Shown: positions 1 to 6,814 of the stretch, one piece after another
Position numbering within the stretch: the stretch's first letter is position 1
Layout: each line of letters starts with the position of its first letter
DNA from: Gracilaria caudata
Taxonomy: Eukaryota; Rhodophyta; Florideophyceae; Gracilariales; Gracilariaceae
Assembly (NCBI GenBank): GCA_030374735.1
Contig: JASCIV010000565.1
Coordinates: 1 to 16,595 of the forward strand
Reading direction: 5' to 3'
Length of the DNA stretch: 16,595 nucleotides
Notes under the pieces: generated by a model
Database searches by the model: none
Seen by the model: the letters and a program-made list of their open reading frames with translations, nothing else
Told to the model about the DNA's origin: nothing
Program-made: the position numbers and the translations under genes

Positions 1-512
1 CCCGGGACCCCTGCATCTGGGCCCATAACTATGAAAACAACTGAGCAACTCCGGCGCTCTTGCCTGGTCCTCTGTACTGTATCTCAACTCTTTTATAAGT
101 ATTGCATTCTTCTGAAGACCCTGATCAAAAGGTGATATCGTTCATGAATGACGCGTTTCTAAGGTGCCAGTGAACAATATGAGTATACCTGTGCTCACAG
201 AAGGAAACCTAATCTTGCTCAGAAACAACCGCTCGTGCAGGAGAACTTCCACATTCAGACGGATAGTCATAACAACGACGGCTCTTTTTATTTTGTTAAC
301 TGTTAAGAAAGTGGGAAGGCTGTATTGTCTATCTGAGACAGTCTATGCTAGGCACTCCAGCTAATTAGCACATATATCTCTCCTTGTCACAGCTTCCGGT
401 CAGCTTTCTCTAAGCCAATGGAATCAGGCGACGAAGTCGTGGCTCATTTTCGAAATAGTACGTAAACTACGGGTGATTGTTGTTTCGACAGCCCGGAGCA
501 CCCTTAATGCCA
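1..512. other. Left-edge intergenic stretch, no gene seen
   Basis: The only open frames here are short (under 70 codons) and have no protein-like character. Composition is mixed, about half GC. The part just before 513 should hold the 3' untranslated end of the minus-strand secreted-protein gene, but I see no clear AATAAA on that strand. No RNA gene or repeat was recognised. Confidence 0.5.
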
Positions 513-1037
513 TTACGTAGTTCGGAAAACAACGCATTTTTTATACCTTTTGGCCTGCTCAGCGCTCAAATTGACGTTCGCCACCGAAGGCGGATTGTCG
601 CTCTGTAGCAGCTGGTAGCTGGTAACATAAACCCTGACACAAGATCCAAGATCTGGCCTATCATTTTGAAAAGTCTCATGACCAATTGAGGAACCAATCT
701 TGTACTTCATCGGAAACGGTTTGAACTGGCCCATCGTGTAATTAGCGCCGTGAAAGAAGTTGAACGGACGTACATTGTAGCCGGGCAGAATGAACTGTGG
801 ATAGATGCCATGGGAGTTGCAAATGCCGATTCGTTCCTCGGCGTGACGCGACACGATCTGCACATTGGACGCGGTGTTGTCGGGCGCGTCTAGCGTGAAA
901 TACGGCGGGCTATTGTGTCGCTCGAAGCGCAGTTGGCAGTCGTCGTACGCGAGCTGGCACCAGTCGGGCATCTCGAAGCTGGTGGCAGCCGCAACCAGAA
1001 GAGAGAGGGAGATCACGATGAGCTTTGCGAATGTCAT
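513..1037 (-). CDS. Small secreted protein, family not recognised (174 aa)
   Basis: This is a 174-residue protein of unknown family. The start chosen is the ATG at 1037-1035, in a good eukaryotic context (GCCATCATGA) and about 75 bases downstream of a TATA box. The frame is open further upstream but with no ATG there. Residues 1-20 form a classic signal peptide: MTF, one Lys, a hydrophobic core (IVISLSLLVAAA), then a small-residue cleavage region before FEMPDW. The mature part of about 154 residues is soluble, with five cysteines (two in WCQLAYDDC, then GIC, GSC and KKC near the end) and two possible N-glycosylation sites (NYT, NLS). There is no membrane segment or anchor after the signal, so it is probably exported or lumenal. 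The odd cysteine number leaves one free or available for dimerisation. The upstream neighbour on the same strand is a decarboxylase; no functional link is evident. The gene call is fairly safe, the function is unknown. Confidence 0.8.
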   Translation of the reverse strand: MTFAKLIVISLSLLVAAATSFEMPDWCQLAYDDCQLRFERHNSPPYFTLDAPDNTASNVQIVSRHAEERIGICNSHGIYPQFILPGYNVRPFNFFHGANYTMGQFKPFPMKYKIGSSIGHETFQNDRPDLGSCVRVYVTSYQLLQSDNPPSVANVNLSAEQAKRYKKCVVFRTT

Positions 1038-1110
1038 GATGGCGTGCAGCGGAAGTTGAGTGTGCGGAGGTTGTGTGGGCGGGTGCAGAGCTTCTTCATC
1101 GGCGAAGCTT

Positions 1111-1118
1111 CTTTTATA
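1111..1118 (-). promoter_or_regulatory. TATA box of the secreted-protein gene
   Basis: Reading the minus strand, TATAAAAG lies at 1118-1111 inside GC-rich sequence, 74 bases before the ATG at 1037. Transcription would be expected to start around 1085, giving a leader of about 50 bases. The motif match is perfect; its use as a promoter is inferred from position. Confidence 0.7.
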
Positions 1119-1682
1119 GGACGCGGGCGAAGGGGGTGCGACGGAGACTTGTTGCTGCGGTAGGGGATGAAACTGCAATGTGGAGGGCTGTGGGTGGGGT
1201 AGACGATTTAACGGAACAGGAACGGCGCGTACTGCGGAGAGGGTGGCAGAATGACAAGGTTTACCAACGGGAAGGTAACGTACCAGACAGATCAATAAGC
1301 TTTGTGCTCTTCATGTTGCGGCACAGCACTCGCGCGCAGCGCCTCTTGCTGGGCACGTGAACAGCTGTCGTCGTGTACACTTCGAAAAATAGAACGCCAA
1401 TCAAATTTTTTTGTTTGTTCCCCCTTTTTGGTGGTTTGCACGGTGATGAGAACTTGATTTTGATCATTTCACTCTTTACACCTTCGATTCAAAAGGAGGC
1501 ATATGCGGCGTTGGCGGGAAACTCTCAGATTTTGGTTGAATCATGCGTCAACTCTTCTTCTCGGCCATGGCCAAAACAACCACAAACAGAACAAATCGCA
1601 GTGCCTTGAACACACGCAAAGCAAGCCAGTGGTGCTGCTCTACAACTTTGCTGCTGTGCATGGATTTAGGCCGCTTCTCGCC
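1119..1682. other. Intergenic region between two minus-strand genes
   Basis: This holds the upstream promoter region of the secreted-protein gene (right after 1118) and, next to 1682, the 3' end of the decarboxylase transcript. Overlapping short frames are present on both strands but none has convincing protein character. I see no canonical AATAAA on the minus strand downstream of the decarboxylase stop. A short T-run lies near 1407-1417. Confidence 0.45.
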
Positions 1683-3650
1683 TTACTTTCCACGGCCACC
1701 TTTACCACGACCACCTTTACGACGCATATTGGTGCGACTGCCAACCACGCCTGAAACCATATCACTAATGCGCGTGCGGTGCGCCTCAGCCGAGCCGCAC
1801 ACCACATCCGGCACTTCCTCCGAATACGGCTTGCAGATATCAGGCGTGTCCAGCTTCGAACTATCTCCGTTGAGAACCTTCTCGCGGCATTTCTTCACCA
1901 GCGCCACCATCTGTCGCATCGTCGCCGGCGTGATATTCACGTTCAACGGGTACGACTTGAGCGCGTACACCACCGCCGACGAGTCGCCCATGTCGTCGTT
2001 ATAATTCGTGGTGCGGAAGCCCGACGTGTACGTGGTGTGCGCGCCATACATGCCATCAATCTCCGAGCCGCTGCGCAACCACCACCACATCATATTCGCC
2101 ACATCCTCCTGCAGCTGATTGCTCTGCGCCAGCAATTGCTTGCCCGCGTCACTGCTGTCATCCAGCTCTCTCTCGTAGCGCTTTTCGGCGTCCTCTTGCT
2201 CCTCGTAGATGCGGAACAGCGTCACAAAGCCCGTGTCCTGGTTGTTCACGCACACCATCGATTTCTCGGTGGCCAGGATGGCACGCAGACACAGCGACAT
2301 CTCCAACACGTTGGTGATGGTGGTTTGGAAGCCCTGCATGCCGAAGAAACGGATGGTGGCCCACGCACTGAGTGCAGGCGCCGCGGAGCGCGACACCTCC
2401 AGCGAGTATAAGCCGGGGTTGTATTTGGTACGCTCGTTGAGATACACGGCGCCGGGACGGTTCATCAGAGACTTGAAGTGAACCAGGTCCTTTGCCAGGA
2501 ACAACGAAGTGGCGTATGGTACCCAGCCGGTTTTGTGAAAGTCGATGCCCACTGCGTCGGCGTACTCAATTTTGAGAATCTTGTTGTATACCCTTTGGAT
2601 TTGGTTGCGCACGTATTGCGAAAGGCCGTTCACGTTTGCGTCAAAGTCGTAGTCCTTGAAGGTGAGGAACGACCAACCAATCACGGCGTCACAGTAAATC
2701 AGCGGCCGTTGATATCCCGGCGGATTCTTGAACGTACTCAAGATGTTGTACACCTCGTCCACAGGGTCAATAGCGAACGCATCGGTGGTTCCCATGGTAC
2801 AAATCACAGCCAGCACGGGGATGTGCTTCTGACTGAACTCGTCGAGCTTTTCTTGCAGGTCTTCGGTATCCATGGCATTGGTGTCGTCGTCAGTTTCGAT
2901 GGTGACGATGTTGTCCATGCCAATGCCGAGCCAATCGGTGGAGTTCATCATGGCATAATGGCCTTGTTGCGACACCAAGATCTTTCCATCCACACGAACG
3001 CCGTGACAGCGACTGTTGCGCTTCTGCATGACGTGCGTGAGCGCATACTTGATGCCATACAAGTAGCACCCCGATCCTCCGTACGTGAACAGTCCGCCTG
3101 CCTTCTCCGTGTCCCAGTTGGGGATGAGGCCTGCGATCATGGCGGCGGTCTCCATCTCCGCTTTCTCCAGGTTCCACGCGTACTCCCCCTCGATGAAGTT
3201 CTGCGAGAAGTAGTTGGCAAACAGGGTGGCAATGATGGACGCCTTGTTGGCAGGCGGCAACACGTTTGGCTGGGAGAGAGGGTGAGCGGTGTTGATCATA
3301 CCCTCAAACAATTCCAGCATGTCGGACACCACGTCCTGCAGAGAACTGACGGTCTCGGGGATCTCAGCTTGATTCACCTCAGAGTAGTCGGGCAGTTCGT
3401 ACTCGGTGCCGAGATACGCTGGTCCGCCTTTGCGCTGCTTCATGTCCTCGAGCTGCCCCAGTGCCACCGCAACTTCAGAGCGAAACGGATCGGAGTGGGA
3501 GTGATACGGGGTTGGGAAGAACGACGAGGTCATGATCTGACGCGTCTTCAACCATTTTGGAGCGTTTCGGCGCACGCGACCGTTGGGTTTGAAAAGACCG
3601 TCGTAGAACTCGGCGGGGGGAGCGTCGGCTGGCTTTGCATCCGGTTTCAT
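1683..3650 (-). CDS. Group II PLP-dependent decarboxylase (amino-acid decarboxylase-like, 655 aa)
   Basis: The product is a pyridoxal-phosphate enzyme of the glutamate/aromatic/diaminobutyrate decarboxylase fold. Such enzymes remove the alpha-carboxyl of an amino acid to give an amine; the substrate here cannot be read off. Motifs in order, counted from the ATG at 3650: a phosphate-binding loop LFTYGGSG (about 187-194); SQQGHYAM with the His that should stack on the cofactor ring (about 231); MGTTDAFAIDPV (about 286-297); IYCDAVIG with the Asp that contacts the pyridine nitrogen (321); and the cofactor lysine in DFHKTGWVPY (Lys373). The DFHK form resembles the bacterial diaminobutyrate-decarboxylase-like branch more than animal GAD or DOPA decarboxylase. 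At 655 residues it is longer than the usual 450-550, with an N-terminal extension and a basic tail ending GGRGKGGRGK. No signal peptide is seen. The start was chosen because it has ACCACCATG context and lies 106 bases below a TATA box; upstream in-frame codons lack an ATG. No frameshift and no intron are needed. Confidence 0.93.
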   Translation of the reverse strand: MKPDAKPADAPPAEFYDGLFKPNGRVRRNAPKWLKTRQIMTSSFFPTPYHSHSDPFRSEVAVALGQLEDMKQRKGGPAYLGTEYELPDYSEVNQAEIPETVSSLQDVVSDMLELFEGMINTAHPLSQPNVLPPANKASIIATLFANYFSQNFIEGEYAWNLEKAEMETAAMIAGLIPNWDTEKAGGLFTYGGSGCYLYGIKYALTHVMQKRNSRCHGVRVDGKILVSQQGHYAMMNSTDWLGIGMDNIVTIETDDDTNAMDTEDLQEKLDEFSQKHIPVLAVICTMGTTDAFAIDPVDEVYNILSTFKNPPGYQRPLIYCDAVIGWSFLTFKDYDFDANVNGLSQYVRNQIQRVYNKILKIEYADAVGIDFHKTGWVPYATSLFLAKDLVHFKSLMNRPGAVYLNERTKYNPGLYSLEVSRSAAPALSAWATIRFFGMQGFQTTITNVLEMSLCLRAILATEKSMVCVNNQDTGFVTLFRIYEEQEDAEKRYERELDDSSDAGKQLLAQSNQLQEDVANMMWWWLRSGSEIDGMYGAHTTYTSGFRTTNYNDDMGDSSAVVYALKSYPLNVNITPATMRQMVALVKKCREKVLNGDSSKLDTPDICKPYSEEVPDVVCGSAEAHRTRISDMVSGVVGSRTNMRRKGGRGKGGRGK

Positions 3651-3755
3651 GGTGGTGGTGCGCGTCTGGTGTGAAGAGAAAGAAAAAAAGCGCAGCGAGG
3701 TTGAAGAGGGGACTGTCGAAGGCACAGCGTACGCGGTCGGAGCAGCGCGTGGCGG

Positions 3756-3763
3756 CTCTTATA
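3756..3763 (-). promoter_or_regulatory. TATA box of the decarboxylase gene
   Basis: On the minus strand TATAAGAG lies at 3763-3756, 106 bases before the ATG at 3650, with a CCAAT sequence about 15 bases further upstream (plus-strand ATTGG near 3775). A start of transcription around 3730 is expected. This supports the ATG at 3650 over any start further upstream. Confidence 0.65.
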
Positions 3764-3799
3764 TGGCATTCATGATTGGTGCGAGATTCGAGATTTCGG

Positions 3800-5270
3800 A
3801 AGCAACTGATGAGGTAAAAAAAAAATCTGTATTCGCGATAACCTACTTTCGTAGTGAAGACTCGCCTCGAAGGTTAGTTGCTGGTTCATTCTTCAATGCC
3901 ACTCGAAGGATAAACAGGATGAACGCGTACGCGCTACAAGTACGAACTTCCCACAATACACGTGTGTGTTGTATGGTGAACCGAAAGTTGCTAAAAGCCG
4001 CACACGTGGACACGCCACGCGGCGCAGCCAACGCGCGCCTCGCCTCGCCGTCGCAGCACGTCGTCGAAATGCGAGCGCTCGCCTCCTGCGCGTGGCGCCT
4101 CATCTCGCCGTCGTTCGATGCCCGCGTATCGCCGCGCCGCCCGCGCCGTCGCAGAGCTCACCACCGCCGCCACAAAGCCGCGCTTCGGCACCGACACGAT
4201 GCGTTGCTCGCGGCGCCACGCATTCGGTCCCCATCAAAGCCTGACGCGCCCCCTCGACTGCGCTCTTTTCGCGAAGCGCCGCTGCGTCATTCCGTCGCTT
4301 CCCACCGCACCGCTCCAGCACGACGTGAAGCGTGTATCACATAGCACACGCCAGCGCTGACTGTTTGCGTGCCGGCGTTGCAGCACGCGCGTTTGAGCGA
4401 GTCGCGCATGCGCAGCCCTGTGCTTCATCGTGCCACGCAGCGCCACATCTGGCGGCGCTCACTGCGTTTGCGTCGCGCTTCGTAGTGGTGCGCGCGTAGC
4501 GGCTGCGCCACGGCGTTGGATGATGCGTCGGCCGCACAACGTGCGGTCGCGCCCGTGGCGTGGTATCAGGTCTCCAACACGTCGGCGACACAATGCGCGC
4601 CGCCGGACGGACGGCCAGTCAAACCCCGGCGCACGGCTCGCGCAAACGCGTCTATACCCGCTTCATCACTACCCGCATGCGCGCACACACGCAACACGGC
4701 CAGGTGCGTGATGAACGCCACACAACGCTCACGCTTGCTTGACACGCCGCTTGGTGAACGGCACCACGTCGCGCACGCCGTACTGTAGCTTGTCGCAAAG
4801 GAGTCAGACGCAGCAGCTCGAAACGGCGCGTGAGCGCCTTGCGCAACCGCGCGTCGCCTGCTCGTGCGCGTGCGCCATGTGCGCCATCTCAGTTCGCCAG
4901 TTCGCCGTGCGCGCCGACTGCTGGTCGCGCGCGTCTCCCACACGCGCCCAAAAATGAGCGCCGTGCGGCCTGCAACGCGTTCGTTGCGCGGCGGATCGGA
5001 GACCTGCAGCGGCGCGGCGGCGTGGTGGTGGTGGTGGAGGAGGAAGAAGAGGAGGCGGCGCTCGCAGTAGGGCGCGTGGCAGCGCGAGGTGCGCTTGGCG
5101 TTGGCGGTTGGTGCCGTGGAAGGGCGGCACGCTCTGGCGCAGCTGCTCCGGCGGCGCGTTCAAGTCCGTCGGCGCGGCACGTCGCGACCGCCATTGAGGC
5201 GGCGGCGCGCGGCGGCGGAACGCGGGAGACACAACCCGAGTGCGTGCGAAAGTACACGTTCAGCCCGCCA
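3800..5270. other. GC-rich, CpG-dense block without a defensible gene
   Basis: From about 4000 to 5300 the sequence becomes strongly GC-rich and full of GCGC and CGCG steps. As a result nearly every frame on both strands is open for 60-280 codons, and frame openness means little. Some minus-strand stretches have coding-like codon choice: one near 5190-5115 begins TDLNAPPEQL, another near 4805-4737 ends in PFTKRRVKQA before a stop. They lie in different phases and do not join into one frame. A polypurine-GTG run near 5023-5060 gives poly-Val/Glu or poly-Pro/His depending on frame. It could be a heavily frameshifted gene, a gene with introns, or non-coding. Confidence 0.4.
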
Positions 5271-5539
5271 CGTGGCCACCTCCGCACTCGCTCTGCCTAC
5301 ACTGTCCGCACCATCACAGTGCAACAGCGAGCCACGTGTAAAAGTGTTCACCTTTGCACAACTCTTACCAGATGCGATCTCGTCGCCGAAGCGTGCCGCT
5401 TATCGCCAGTTGCTACGCACCAAGCCCCCTTTGTTCAGCTCCCCCACGTTGATGCTATGGGAGCTTTGCAAGCCCTGACGGGAAGCCATTCGAGCATGAC
5501 GCTGTCTCACACAGCACAAAGCGCGTGCAGATCACACTC

Positions 5540-5557
5540 GAATGTGAATGTGAATGC
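5540..5557 (+). repeat. GAATGT hexamer, three copies
   Basis: There are three tandem hexamers, the last ending in C instead of T. In the coding-like frame they spell Glu-Cys repeats. Confidence 0.85.
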
Positions 5558-5593
5558 AAGTTCGACGGTGAAGCCATCGAGGAGGGTAAATGC

Positions 5594-5644
5594 CCATCTC
5601 CGTCTCCATCTTCGGCTCCGTCTTCGTCTCGGTCTCCATCTCTG
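5594..5644 (+). repeat. Imperfect TCT/TCC/TCG trinucleotide-hexanucleotide repeat
   Basis: A pyrimidine-rich simple repeat built from units like TCTCCA, TCTTCG and TCTCGG. It encodes alternating Ser and Pro in the plus-strand coding-like frame and Asp/Gly/Glu on the other strand. Confidence 0.7.
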
Positions 5645-5999
5645 CAATCTACACCACCTGGCGAGGAATTAACGGAATGTAAGGCGCTTTTCAATTCACC
5701 AACGTGCTGGCCTCGTCCCACGACTGACAGGTGTTTTGAATGCCTAGAGAAGTACGGGCCTAGCGCTCTCTTCCCGGAGGGACTCTCGAGTAAGCGTCAT
5801 ACTGTTCAAGGGTCGTTTGAGCAGGGTCCCTGCTGGGATAAAGAACGAAAAGGATTCAGTGTGTGTGCTTGTTTGTGCCATCACCTTAATGTCCGTTGGC
5901 GTTAACCTTTACTTTGTTTCTTTGCTTCAAGATAATGGTGGTGAACCGGTATGTAGACCCATTGGTTGCTCCAAACGCTCTCTACCATTCCGTACATTG

Positions 6000-6005
6000 T
6001 TTATT
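6000..6005 (-). terminator. Possible poly(A) signal AATAAA
   Basis: On the minus strand AATAAA sits at 6005-6000, 68 bases past the TGA at 6075-6073 that closes the minus-strand coding-like stretch. The hexamer is exact; its use is inferred from spacing only. Confidence 0.35.
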
Positions 6006-6072
6006 GGGAACAGAAGTGGGAGTGATGATATTCACTCTTGTGGCTTATCTAAAGAGCAGGCTCGTCAAGCGT

Positions 6073-6634
6073 TCAAATGAGCGGTCGTTCTCTTCCACGA
6101 GAAGCTCTATAAACACGTGGCCTTCTAGCACTGCCTTGCCGTTCTGGAGTGACCACGGCCATGATTGCCTCGCAAGTATCTGCGTACTCGAGACACAAGT
6201 CAAGTACCCTCTGAACACTGTCACGAGTCTCCTCGAAATCGTTCGCCAGTCAGTCACCGGCATCATCAAACATTTCGGAAACGTCGCGTGCATTATCGGC
6301 AACATCGATACCAAAGAAAGTTCGTTCTGTATGCTGTTCTCTGGTTCTCTGTCTGTTCCCCAGAGATTGCGCAGATGAGAGGAGTGAAGGTGCCTCGAAA
6401 CAGGTTTCTCAGGGAGAGTTGGTGGTGGAAGACGAACACCCAATGCTGCTTCATTGTTCCCGCTGCTCAGTGCAGAAGATAGTGTAATCTGGTACTGTTG
6501 GATATTGTTCGGTGATTGCTTGAATCCAATGCCCTCCAGGCAACAGTGCTTGGTTTTGGGACACTGCCAATGCGGAGCAACTGAGCACGTATTATACTCA
6601 TGTCGGCTCCATCCAGTCCCATTTTCCCTGCGTC
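6073..6634 (-). pseudogene. Minus-strand coding-like stretch with one frame change and one stop, family unknown
   Basis: From about 6634 down to about 6325 one minus-strand frame is open and protein-like. It contains a Cys/His cluster (CSVAPHWQC, then KTKHCC), then a Ser/Pro-rich linker (VRLPPPTLPEKP). At about 6318 the protein-like reading moves to another phase: FFGIDVADNARDVSEMFDD, then a TGA at 6252-6250, then an acidic helical stretch including NDFEETRDSVQRVLDL, closing at 6075-6073. The helical pattern continues across the TGA, so the stop looks like a mutated Trp codon. A small intron removing both faults is also possible: GT near 6312 and an AG near 6232 with a CTGAC before it. No ATG lies in the first frame, so the 5' end is missing or in another exon. 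It is transcribed toward the relic at 5270-5905 and away from the gene at 6815. Confidence 0.4.
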
Positions 6635-6814
6635 AATCTCCCCTTGACATCGTCTCTAAGCGCCTCCTCTTCTCCTTATGCAGTCGTAAGTTCCATCTCG
6701 ATCAACGCAGTATCCCTCCCTCTGCCCCTGCCCACGGCAAGTCCCTCATCACTCTTCATTCCTATTTGGTGTTCGCTTGACCATTGTGCCAGCGCTCAAC
6801 CAGAAACCCCGTAC

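Larger units (their letters stand above)
5270..5905 (+). pseudogene. Coding-like relic or split gene, three phases, family unknown
   Basis: Successive plus-strand stretches read like real protein but in different frames. About 5240-5340 in one phase contains VRKYTFSPPRGHL. About 5335-5475 in the next contains VKVFTFAQLLPDAIS and RAAYRQLLRTKPPLF and stops after LWELCKP at 5476-5478. About 5475-5690 in the third contains DGKPFEHD, then VQITLECECECKFDGE, then a Ser-Pro low-complexity run. The third frame stays open to the stop ending at 5905. The sense flows across the frame changes, which suggests frameshift mutations. One or more small introns, or sequencing errors, are alternatives. No start codon is convincing and I recognise no family. 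A GAATGT triplication and a TCT/TCG-rich simple repeat lie inside. Confidence 0.35.

Noticed and set aside
164..364. 66-codon plus-strand frame at the left edge
   Set aside because: No recognisable sequence, no promoter, and a chance-length frame in mixed-composition DNA.
1038..1295. N-terminal extension of the secreted protein upstream of the ATG at 1037
   Set aside because: The extension has no ATG, lies across the TATA box and would hide the signal peptide.
1779..3674. Long plus-strand frames (210 and 398 codons) across the decarboxylase
   Set aside because: They are antisense shadows of a strongly supported gene: His/Arg/Val-rich and mirroring its codon bias.
3651..3725. Longer start for the decarboxylase at 3725
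   Set aside because: That codon is GTG and lies at the expected transcription start; the ATG at 3650 has better context.
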